Source: Thermoplasmata archaeon (GTDB lineage Archaea; Thermoplasmatota; Thermoplasmata; UBA184). Taken from it: DNA of 6,955 nt. Below the pieces are notes generated by a model. That model ran no database searches. It was not told where the DNA came from and saw only the letters and a list, made by a program, of their open reading frames with translations. Location: NCBI GenBank assembly GCA_030042855.1, contig JASHYU010000202.1, positions 1-6,955 of the forward strand, in the 5' to 3' direction. Both the position numbers and the translations under genes were made by a program. Each line of letters begins with the position of its first letter. Position 1 is the first letter of the stretch. This document shows positions 1-5,565 of the stretch, piece after piece.

Positions 1-166
1 TGGTCGTCCGGGAGAAGGCGACGCTCCACTTCAGGATTCCCGAGCGCGTGACGGGGCGATCCGGCCGGTCGGTGAGCCGGAGGGTTCCCGGCTCGCGGAG
101 GTCCCGGCGGAGGGCGGGCCTCCCGGTCGGCCCCGGGCGTCTATCTATATGGCGGGTTCCGCGCAT
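1..166 (-). CDS. Possible 5' part of a leftward gene, cut by the window edge (uncertain)
   Basis: A leftward frame opens with ATG at 166-164 and stays open to base 1 (about 55 codons). Third codon positions are nearly all G or C in its last 25 codons. The translated end reads SGILKWSVAFSRTT, which looks protein-like, while the first 20 residues are rich in Arg, Pro and Gly. The same wobble positions also serve a rightward frame (VVREKATLHFRIPERV...), so base composition cannot settle the strand. The rightward frame has no stop before 1340, inside the next gene, which argues against it unless there is a frameshift. A second leftward frame has a GTG at 29-27. The TATA-like element at 144-151 lies inside this ORF, which weakens the ATG-166 start. 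No family recognised; the reading frame itself is in doubt. Confidence 0.2.
   Translation of the reverse strand, partial: MRGTRHIDRRPGPTGRPALRRDLREPGTLRLTDRPDRPVTRSGILKWSVAFSRTT
144..151 (+). promoter_or_regulatory. TATA-like element upstream of the CurA-like gene
   Basis: TCTATATG is an isolated AT-rich patch in otherwise very GC-rich sequence. An archaeal TATA box here would place transcription initiation near 172, leaving a leader of about 36 nt before the ATG at 208. No good SD sequence precedes that ATG. The patch is close to self-complementary and could equally act leftward. Inferred from position and base composition only. Confidence 0.35.
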
Positions 167-207
167 GGAACGCGAGGCTCGGAGCACCGGGGGCGCGGGG
201 AACCTCG

Positions 208-1245
208 ATGGAGCGGGGGATCAATCGGCAGTGGCTGCTCGCCCAGCGACCGACCTCCGAGATCTCGGAATCGAACTTTCGGTGGGCCGAGAGTCCGATC
301 CCGACCCCGAGCGAGGGACAGTTTCTCGCCCGCAACCTCTGGTACTCCTTCGACCCGACCCAGCGTTTCCTGATCGGAAAGGCCGGCGTCCCGGAGGAGG
401 GATCCGGGGTGATCCCGCTGGGCGAGCCGATGATCGGCTTCGCCGTCTCCGAGGTGGTGGAGTCCCGTCATCCCGGCTTCCGAGCCGGAGATCTGGTCCA
501 TTGCCAGCTGGGCTGGGAGGACTACTCGGTCTCGGACGGCCTGGGGTTCGCGCCCGCGTACCGGGTGCCGGACGGCGTCCCCCCGAACTGGGCGCTCGGA
601 GCGCTCGGGATCACCGGGCTCGCGGCGTACTTCGGTGTCACCGAGGTCGCACGCTCGAAGCCGGGGGAGACCTTCGTGATCTCGGGCGCGGCGGGGGGCG
701 TCGGGTCGATCGCGGTCCAGCTGGCGAAGATCCACGGGCTTCGAGTGATCGGCATCGCCGGGGGTCCCGCGAAGTGCAGCTGGCTGCGGGAGGAGGCGGG
801 CGCGGACGCTGCGATCGACCATCGGAACGAAGATGTCGGACGCCGGCTCACGGAACTGTGTCCCGACGGGATCGACATCTTCTTCGACAACGACGGGGGT
901 CCGGTGCTCGATCTGGCGCTCGACCGCCTGCGCAACGGCGGTCGGGTCGTGCTCTGTGGGGCCACCTCCCGGTATGGGGCCGTTCCCCTCCCGCCCGGGC
1001 CGGCGAGCTACCTCCAACTGGTCATGGTGAACGGTCGGATGGAGGGCCTCCTGGCCCGGGATTACCTGCCGCGACTCCCCGAGGCGGCCCAGGCGATGCT
1101 GCCGCTGCTGCGCTCGGGGCGGCTCAAGTCGAAGGAGGATGTCGTCGTCGGTCTTCGACAGGCCCCCGCGGCGCTCGCCCGCCTCTACTCGGGCGCGAAC
1201 GTCGGGAAGCAGTTGCTGCGGATGGAGGGCGTTCCCGGCGCGTGA
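208..1245 (+). CDS. NADP-dependent MDR-family oxidoreductase, CurA / leukotriene B4 12-hydroxydehydrogenase-like
   Basis: This 345-residue protein is a zinc-independent medium-chain dehydrogenase/reductase of the branch that includes bacterial CurA (YncB) and mammalian prostaglandin/LTB4 reductases. Such enzymes use NADPH to reduce the C=C bond of alpha,beta-unsaturated ketones and aldehydes in the cytosol. An N-terminal GroES-like domain opens with INRQWLLAQRP, matching the family's usual NRQW-LxxRP start. The Rossmann domain carries the glycine-rich turn SGAAGGVGS (about 159-167). Next is GIAGGPAKC, whose Lys189 sits where family members contact the NADP 2'-phosphate. DAAIDHR follows at the usual place. 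Length equals that of CurA, so it looks complete. The usual first-domain motif DPYMR reads DPTQR (residues 49-53), so substrate choice may differ. ATG 208 is chosen for length and N-terminal match. It stands alone, convergent with the AbrB-like gene 55 bp downstream. The physiological substrate cannot be told from sequence. Confidence 0.92.
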   Translation: MERGINRQWLLAQRPTSEISESNFRWAESPIPTPSEGQFLARNLWYSFDPTQRFLIGKAGVPEEGSGVIPLGEPMIGFAVSEVVESRHPGFRAGDLVHCQLGWEDYSVSDGLGFAPAYRVPDGVPPNWALGALGITGLAAYFGVTEVARSKPGETFVISGAAGGVGSIAVQLAKIHGLRVIGIAGGPAKCSWLREEAGADAAIDHRNEDVGRRLTELCPDGIDIFFDNDGGPVLDLALDRLRNGGRVVLCGATSRYGAVPLPPGPASYLQLVMVNGRMEGLLARDYLPRLPEAAQAMLPLLRSGRLKSKEDVVVGLRQAPAALARLYSGANVGKQLLRMEGVPGA

Positions 1246-1264
1246 AGGAGCGTGCGGCGGCGCT

Positions 1265-1289
1265 CGAAGCCGAGCTCGGCAGGCCTTCG
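1265..1289. repeat. Palindrome between convergent genes, possible bidirectional terminator or boundary
   Basis: Bases 1269-1280 form a perfect 12-bp palindrome, GCCGAGCTCGGC. The flanking CGAA (1265-1268) and TTCG (1286-1289) extend it if AGGCC is looped out. It sits midway in the 55-bp gap between the convergent stops at 1245 and 1301. Neither strand has the T-run expected of an intrinsic terminator, and the 12-bp core lacks a loop, so a terminator role is only a possibility. Confidence 0.3.
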
Positions 1290-1300
1290 GGGGTCGGTCC

Positions 1301-1633
1301 TCACTTCTCGCGGATCGCCGTCGAGAGCAGCGGACCGTAGGTCCGGCGGACCATGTCGGCGAGGTCCTCGGCCCGCTGGAGCGTGAGGCAGCAGAGCTCG
1401 GCGCCGCTCGTCCAGGAGACGAGCGCGAGCTTCTGATCCGGACCGATGTTCGCCCGTTCCCGTAGGTCCTTCGGCAGCACCATCTGGCCCCGCGCATCGA
1501 CGTTCACCACCGCCTCCACGCGACAGCCGTCGAGACCGTTCGCACGGTGACACGCGCAGGTCGCATCGCAGCAGCCGCTCCCACAGCACGACCGGTTCGA
1601 GTCCCGGGTCGTCGCGTCTCGCTTTCTCGCCAT
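1301..1633 (-). CDS. Cys-rich AbrB/SpoVT-domain protein, HgcC-like (HgcAB-associated protein family)
   Basis: A 110-residue protein with two parts. Residues 16-37 are Cys-dense: C16, C17, C21, C22, C26, C28 and C37, with His29 nearby. From about 39 to 85 comes an AbrB/MazE/SpoVT swapped-hairpin domain with the hallmark VDARGQMVLPKDLRERANI. A further Cys pair, C81-C82, lies on the strand that follows, then a helical tail (about 86-110). AbrB-domain proteins bind DNA as dimers. The double-Cys N-terminus, the LCCLTL strand and the xxEDLADMV tail resemble proteins I know as HgcAB-associated (HgcC), found near mercury-methylation genes but also elsewhere. A thiol-bound metal or metalloid sensor is a reasonable inference, not shown. 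No hgcA or hgcB lies in the window. ATG 1633 keeps the whole Cys cluster. Autoregulation through the upstream repeats is possible. Confidence 0.8.
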   Translation of the reverse strand: MARKRDATTRDSNRSCCGSGCCDATCACHRANGLDGCRVEAVVNVDARGQMVLPKDLRERANIGPDQKLALVSWTSGAELCCLTLQRAEDLADMVRRTYGPLLSTAIREK

Positions 1634-1637
1634 GGTC

Positions 1638-1650
1638 GTCCCCCGGGGAC
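1638..1650 (-). promoter_or_regulatory. Short interrupted palindrome just upstream of the AbrB-like start
   Basis: GTCCCC-C-GGGGAC is a 6+1+6 inverted repeat ending 4 bases before the ATG at 1633. It would fall in the 5' leader and take up the place of a ribosome-binding site. With a one-base centre it is better suited to a dimer-bound DNA operator than to an RNA hairpin. In sequence this GC-rich a chance origin is possible. Confidence 0.25.
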
Positions 1651-1673
1651 AGTCCGGCGACGCATTTAGGGTT

Positions 1674-1700
1674 ATCTGATAAATCTGAACAATCTGAAAA
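1674..1700. repeat. Three tandem 9-bp repeats in an AT-rich island
   Basis: ATCTGATAA, ATCTGAACA and ATCTGAAAA follow each other without gaps, sharing ATCTGA at exact 9-base spacing. They make up most of an island at 1664-1701 that is only about a quarter G+C, against roughly two thirds around it. The island lies between the hydrolase stop and the AbrB-like start and covers the likely promoter of the latter. Repeated operator half-sites for the neighbouring DNA-binding protein, or simple slippage repeats, would both fit. Confidence 0.6.
1676..1683 (-). promoter_or_regulatory. TATA-like element for the AbrB-like gene
   Basis: On the minus strand TTTATCAG lies about 45 bases upstream of the ATG at 1633. 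Archaeal spacing would put the start of transcription near 1655 and give a leader of about 20 nt. It overlaps the last two 9-bp repeats, so a protein bound there could block TBP. A second weaker candidate, CTAAATG, lies at about 1663-1669. Confidence 0.4.
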
Positions 1701-1701
1701 T
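1681..1701 (-). terminator. T-rich stretch downstream of the hydrolase, possible archaeal terminator
   Basis: Read leftward from the hydrolase stop (1779), the first T-rich run begins about 78 bases downstream: ATTTTCAGATTGTTCAGATTT. Archaeal polymerase often terminates at T-rich non-template sequence without a hairpin. The element coincides with the promoter and repeat island, so its role is ambiguous. Confidence 0.25.
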
Positions 1702-1778
1702 CGACGCGCCGCGCCGGTCGGATCGGGAGGGGCTCCGCGGCGGCGAGCGGGTCCGGGTCCGATGCGTGCCGTCCCCGA

Positions 1779-2480
1779 TCACCGGGTGAGCGCGACCAGG
1801 TGGTGGGCGAGCGGCTCGGGCTGGGTCAGCATCGGCCAGTGGCCGGTGTCCATCACGACGTGGGGGCCGTTCAGCTTCCCCCACTTGCCCGCGACGATCT
1901 CCTCCACGGGATCCCCGGTGCGGCTGCAGAAGATGTAGGACTCCTGGACCTTGTCGTAGTCGTGGGTGAGCGTGATCGGGTCGCTGGCGAGCTTGATCGG
2001 CCACGGGGTGGCGAGCGACATCATCCGATGGAGCCGGGCTCCCGTCACGTCCGGGCCGATCCGGTGGACGATCGCCTCGGTGAGCGGGATCCCCAGACGG
2101 CCCTCGGGGACCGGCCCGAACTCGCCCTGAGGGTCGAATCCGCCCTGCGGGGTCTTGACCGGCTCGGGTCGGAACGCGTCGAGATAGACGACCTTCCGGA
2201 CCTTCGGATAGGCGCGCGTGGCGACCGCCGCCGCGACCTTGCCCGCGAAGCTGTGTCCGACGAGGACGAAGTCGTCGATCTCGTGGTACTTGACCGCGTT
2301 CAGCACGTCTTCGACCGCGGTCTCCATGCCGACGTCCTTGCGGAGCAGGTGCACCCGTTCGCCCATCCCGGTCAGCGTCACCGGATAGGCCGAGTGCCCC
2401 TGCTGCTCGAGGAACGGCGTGACCTCGTTCCACGCCCACGCCCCCAACCAGGCTCCTGGCACCAGAACGAATCGCGTCAC
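1779..2480 (-). CDS. Alpha/beta-fold hydrolase (esterase / hydroxynitrile-lyase-like branch)
   Basis: A 233-residue, apparently complete cytosolic alpha/beta-hydrolase. It starts with the first strand and oxyanion loop, FVLVPGAWLGAWAW (4-17). The nucleophile elbow is VGHSFAG, with Ser77 as the likely catalytic serine. The likely acid is Asp190 in SRTGDPVEE, and the catalytic His is His214 in DTGHWPML. The compact size and the WxGAWxW opening resemble plant-type esterases and hydroxynitrile lyases and the many uncharacterised bacterial and archaeal relatives. These act on small esters or related carbonyl adducts; the substrate cannot be named. The start is GTG (2480-2478), chosen because the first beta-strand begins directly after it; GAGGT lies 8 bases upstream. 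It is probably its own transcription unit, since the AbrB-like gene 145 bp downstream appears to have its own promoter. Confidence 0.88.
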   Translation of the reverse strand: MTRFVLVPGAWLGAWAWNEVTPFLEQQGHSAYPVTLTGMGERVHLLRKDVGMETAVEDVLNAVKYHEIDDFVLVGHSFAGKVAAAVATRAYPKVRKVVYLDAFRPEPVKTPQGGFDPQGEFGPVPEGRLGIPLTEAIVHRIGPDVTGARLHRMMSLATPWPIKLASDPITLTHDYDKVQESYIFCSRTGDPVEEIVAGKWGKLNGPHVVMDTGHWPMLTQPEPLAHHLVALTR

Positions 2481-2488
2481 GCCCCTCT

Positions 2489-2493
2489 ACCTC
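2489..2493 (-). promoter_or_regulatory. Ribosome binding site for the hydrolase GTG start
   Basis: The minus strand has GAGGT 8 bases before the GTG start, matching the anti-SD core. It supports GTG as the start, as no in-frame ATG lies near the conserved first strand. A second purine run, GAGGGG, lies too close to the start to serve. Confidence 0.4.
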
Positions 2494-2837
2494 GCCGCCC
2501 GACCGTAAGTCGCCGCGTCTCTTGAACTCCCGGCCGAAGCCGAGCCGGACCCGATCGCGGTTTCCCGGTTCCTTCGGGACTCGTCGCTCACCGCGCGGTG
2601 GGGCTCGCGCGCGAAACGCGGTGCCGCGCGCGACCGGACCCCGGTTCGCTCCATTCGAGAACGCGCGACGCCGACCCAAGCCTTGGGCGCGGTGCGCGCT
2701 CGCCGGCGCGCGAACCCCGGCGTGCCGGACCGCGGTGTCGCTCGGATCCCGACCTCCTCCCGGGCTCGTTCCGGGACACCGGAGCGACCTCCGGCCGTCT
2801 CCCCGAGGCGCTCGCCCGACCGGAACCTGCCCTCAGG

Positions 2838-2845
2838 CTTAATTC
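2838..2845 (+). promoter_or_regulatory. TATA-like element for the cyclase gene (leaderless geometry)
   Basis: CTTAATTC is the only AT-rich patch in several hundred bases. Its centre lies about 25 bases before the GTG at 2866, the archaeal TATA-to-start distance. This predicts a transcript beginning at or beside the start codon. No SD-like sequence precedes that GTG, which fits leaderless translation. Confidence 0.45.
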
Positions 2846-2865
2846 GGCGAGTGCATCCCCGCCCC

Positions 2866-4809
2866 GTGGCGTCCGGGCGCCGACTCGCCGCGGTGATGTT
2901 CACCGACACGGTCGGGTACACGGCATCAACGCAGACCAACGAGGGGCGATCGCTGGATCTGTTGCGACAGCAGACCGAGCTCGTGCGGCCGCTCCTCGCC
3001 CTGCACCAGGGTCGGGAGATCAAGTCGACCGGGGACGGATTCCTCGTCGAGTTCGACAGCGCGCTCAAGGCGGTCCAGTGTGCGATCGGCATCCAGCGGC
3101 GCATCTACGAGCGGAACACCGAGGCGAGCTTCGCGCCGATCCGGATCCGCATCGGGGTCCACTTGGGCGACGTCGTTCAGAACGGCGCGGACATCCTCGG
3201 CGACGCGGTGAACCTCGCGGCGCGCATCGAGCCGCTGGCCGAACCGGGCGGGATCTGCGTCTCGAGCGCGGTCTACGAACAGGTGCGCTCGAAGGTGCCC
3301 GACAAGTTCGAGAAGCTCGAGCCGCGGGCCCTGAAGGGGGTCCAGGTCCAGATCGACGTGTATCGGGTGCTCCTCCCGTGGGCGGGCAACGGCATCCCGG
3401 GGGACGGATCGGACGCGCTCGACCCGACGCGGATCGCGATCCTCCCGTTCGCGAACATCAGCCCGGACTCCGCCGACGAGTACTTCGCCGACGGGCTCAC
3501 GGAGGAGCTGATCGCGAACCTCTCGCTCGTTCCCGGGCTCAAGGTCATCGCGCGCACCTCCGTGGTCGCCTACCGCAAGACGGAGAAGAAGGTCGCGACG
3601 ATCGGCAAGGAGCTCGGGGTCGGCACGGTCGTCGAGGGGAGCGTCCGCCGGGCGGCGAACCGCATCCGCGTCACGGTACAGGTCATCGACGTCGCCACCG
3701 AGGAACACCTCTGGACCGCGAAGTACGACGACGACCTCGACGACATCTTCGCGGTCCAGAGCGACATCGCCCAGAAGGTGGTGACGTCGCTTCCCGGGAG
3801 CCTCGAAAAGGCGCGCCCGCCGGTGCCCTCGCTCGAGAAACCGACCGAGACCGAAGCCTATCTCGCGTACCTCCAGGGCCAGTCGCTGATGTGGAAGGCG
3901 GACGAAGTGTCCCTCCGCAAGTCGATCGAGTTCTTCCAGAAGGCGCTGAAGACCGATCCGACGTTCGCCCGGGCCTACGCCGGCATCGCGCGGGCGTACA
4001 TCGGGCTCGGATCGGAGGGGTACATTCCCTGGATCGACTCGATCCATCGCGGCATCTCCGCGGCCGAGCGGGCGATCGCCCTGGATCCCGATCTGGCCGA
4101 AGCGCACGGCCTACGGGCCGAGCTCGCGTTCATGGGCGACGACCTCGCCGACGTCCTGTTCCACGAGGTCCAGCGCGCGCTCGAGCTGAACCCCAACCTC
4201 GCCCAGGCCCACAACATGCTGAGCGCGCTCGCCGGTTCCCTCGGCGTCGTCGAGACGTACGTGACCGAGGCCGAACAGGCGTTCCAGCTCGATCCGCTCT
4301 CGCGGGAGGCGATCCGCGCTCTCGGGAACGCGTACTTCTTCACCGGCCGGATCGAGGAGGCCGCGGCGCACTGGCGGAAGACCCTCGAGCAGAACCCCCC
4401 CGACGGCCATCGCGGCCTGGTCGACTACTACATCCTGACGAAGGACTTCGAGAAGGCCGAGGCGACGGTCCGGGAGCTCGAGCGCATCGCCCCCGAGGGC
4501 AGTCTCACGCTCCTGTGCCGGGGGTACCTGGCCGCGGTCCAGGGAGACCGCGCTCGGTCGATGCGGGTCATCGCAAGCATGGAAGAGCTGTTCCGGGAAG
4601 GTACCTCGCGGCAGTCGTTCATCGGCTTCATCTACTACGCCCTCGGCGATCTGGACCGGTACTTCGAGTACATGCTCTCCGCCGCCGAGGCCCACACGCT
4701 CCAGCTCCTCCGGGTCCGCTTCTCCCCGCTCCTCGCCGCGGCCCGGCGGGACACGCGGCACCTCGAGCTGCTCGCGACCTACAGCCGCCCGCTCCAGCCG
4801 ACGAAGTAG
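2866..4809 (+). CDS. Class III adenylate/guanylate cyclase with TolB-like domain and TPR repeats
   Basis: From GTG 2866 the protein has 647 residues and no membrane segment or signal peptide. Residues 5-168 form a class III cyclase domain converting ATP to cAMP (or GTP to cGMP). All expected catalytic residues are visible: metal-binding Asp14 (FTDTVGY) and Asp57 (KSTGDGF), base-recognising Lys53 and Asp109 (ADILGD), and transition-state Asn116 and Arg120 (VNLAAR). The Lys/Asp pair favours ATP. Residues about 188-310 match the TolB-like domain of such fusions (IAILPFANIS, YFADGLTEELIANLS, VVEGSVRR). From about 327 onward are TPR-like helical pairs, for example ALKTDPTFARAYAGIARAY and YFFTGRIEEAAAHW, likely for protein contacts. 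Frame extension upstream to 2683 adds only Arg/Pro-rich sequence, and GTG 2851 sits almost on the TATA-like box, so 2866 is preferred. The fusion is common in bacteria; its signal and target are unknown here. Confidence 0.9.
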   Translation: MASGRRLAAVMFTDTVGYTASTQTNEGRSLDLLRQQTELVRPLLALHQGREIKSTGDGFLVEFDSALKAVQCAIGIQRRIYERNTEASFAPIRIRIGVHLGDVVQNGADILGDAVNLAARIEPLAEPGGICVSSAVYEQVRSKVPDKFEKLEPRALKGVQVQIDVYRVLLPWAGNGIPGDGSDALDPTRIAILPFANISPDSADEYFADGLTEELIANLSLVPGLKVIARTSVVAYRKTEKKVATIGKELGVGTVVEGSVRRAANRIRVTVQVIDVATEEHLWTAKYDDDLDDIFAVQSDIAQKVVTSLPGSLEKARPPVPSLEKPTETEAYLAYLQGQSLMWKADEVSLRKSIEFFQKALKTDPTFARAYAGIARAYIGLGSEGYIPWIDSIHRGISAAERAIALDPDLAEAHGLRAELAFMGDDLADVLFHEVQRALELNPNLAQAHNMLSALAGSLGVVETYVTEAEQAFQLDPLSREAIRALGNAYFFTGRIEEAAAHWRKTLEQNPPDGHRGLVDYYILTKDFEKAEATVRELERIAPEGSLTLLCRGYLAAVQGDRARSMRVIASMEELFREGTSRQSFIGFIYYALGDLDRYFEYMLSAAEAHTLQLLRVRFSPLLAAARRDTRHLELLATYSRPLQPTK

Positions 4810-4827
4810 CGGCCGGAGGCCCCGCCG

Positions 4828-5565
4828 TCACTTCCAGCGTGTCAGGATCTCCTCGCGGCGGAACGTCTTCAGACTGACCTCGAAGAGCACCAGCGCGAGG
4901 AGCGCGAAGACCCCCGAGATGTAGAGCAGGTGGAGGGGGTCGAGGGTCAGGATGACCTCGGCCGCGACGTAGACGATGATCAGCGGCACGAACATCACCG
5001 AGGCGTACTGCTGCGCGGATCGGATGTCCGTCGCCCGGGCGGAGATGACGACCGACGCCTCGATGGCCACGAGCGCGACGACCGGCACCGCGACGAAGAG
5101 CTCGATCGTCATCGAGAGGTTCGGATAGTAGAGATAGCCGAACGGGCCGAGGGTCTCGACGTCGATCAGGGCCTGGAACAGGGCGGCGCCCAGCCAGGCG
5201 GCGACGAGCGTGGGCAGGAGCGCCGCGAGGGTCTTCCCGAACAGGATCTCCCCGTCGGTCGTCGGGGTCGAGAGAAGCGGCTCGAGGCTCCTCGAAACCT
5301 TCTCGCCCACGATGCTGTACGACGCGATCGACGTCGGGATGGACGCCGCGCCGATGACGAACCAGAACGCGAAGGCGTCGATGTACATCGGGGCCCACGC
5401 CGCGGGGTCGGGGCCGCCGTGGGGAAGGAGCACGAATCCGACGAGCGCCGGAAAGCCGAGCCCGACGCCGAGCGGGTAGGCGATGAGGCCGGCGAGGAGC
5501 CCGCGTCGCTGGCGGAGCATCGTGAGCTCGTGCCGGGCGACGATCCACGCCTGGGAGGCCCTCAC
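4828..5565 (-). CDS. ABC-2 type transporter permease
   Basis: An integral membrane protein of about 245 residues, the channel subunit of an ABC-2 exporter. About six hydrophobic segments are visible: roughly 22-47, 62-86, 108-132, 153-174, 187-206 and 211-231. Between the second and third lies the typical ABC-2 cytoplasmic motif GEKVSRSLEPLLSTPTTDGE (87-106), thought to contact the ATPase. The tail FRREEILTRWK resembles archaeal ABC-2 permeases I know. The gene starts with GTG at 5565-5563 inside the ATPase stop (GTGA overlap), with GGAGG 7 bases upstream, so translation is coupled and stoichiometric production is likely. A single six-helix permease would act as a homodimer with two ATPase copies. 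Candidate substrates for such pairs include drugs, ions and lipids; the sequence does not decide. It converges on the cyclase with an 18-bp gap. Confidence 0.9.
   Translation of the reverse strand: MRASQAWIVARHELTMLRQRRGLLAGLIAYPLGVGLGFPALVGFVLLPHGGPDPAAWAPMYIDAFAFWFVIGAASIPTSIASYSIVGEKVSRSLEPLLSTPTTDGEILFGKTLAALLPTLVAAWLGAALFQALIDVETLGPFGYLYYPNLSMTIELFVAVPVVALVAIEASVVISARATDIRSAQQYASVMFVPLIIVYVAAEVILTLDPLHLLYISGVFALLALVLFEVSLKTFRREEILTRWK

Larger units (their letters stand above)
2481..2865. other. 385-bp divergent intergenic region, no convincing gene
   Basis: This lies between the hydrolase and cyclase, which are transcribed away from each other. Open frames exist on both strands, but all translate to Arg-, Pro-, Ser- and Gly-rich strings without recognisable motifs, as random GC-rich DNA does. 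I see no tRNA, SRP RNA or RNase P signature. Small inverted repeats are present: CCCAAG-C-CTTGGG at 2675-2687, CCCG...CGGG around 2565-2579, and dense CGCG tracts at 2607-2631 and 2689-2712. The right end holds the cyclase promoter. The left end should hold the hydrolase promoter, but no clear TATA box is visible there. Confidence 0.5.

Noticed and set aside
3..50. Possible 3' end of a rightward gene (VVREKATLHFRIPERV)
   Set aside because: It looks protein-like, but this frame has no stop until 1340; the only early rightward stop (49-51) is in a different, Arg/Ser-rich frame.
48..1340. 430-codon rightward open frame overlapping the CurA-like gene
   Set aside because: It is Arg/Gly/Pro-rich with no motifs and overlaps the well-supported reductase in another frame; long stop-free frames are expected at this G+C content.
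145..1497. 450-codon leftward open frame across the reductase and part of the AbrB-like gene
   Set aside because: Antisense shadow; Arg-rich, no domains, and it conflicts with two genes that have clear family motifs.
2560..2660. tRNA-like GGTTCG stretches
   Set aside because: No cloverleaf can be assembled around them: no matching acceptor stem, D-arm or anticodon arm is present.
2683..2865. N-terminal extension of the cyclase by 61 codons
   Set aside because: The added residues are low-complexity Arg/Pro/Ser, unlike the family, and a TATA-like box lies inside the stretch just before GTG 2866.
2598..4877. 759-codon rightward frame over the cyclase
   Set aside because: A shifted frame of the cyclase gene; the translation is Arg/Pro/Gly-rich, while the correct frame carries all cyclase, TolB-like and TPR motifs.
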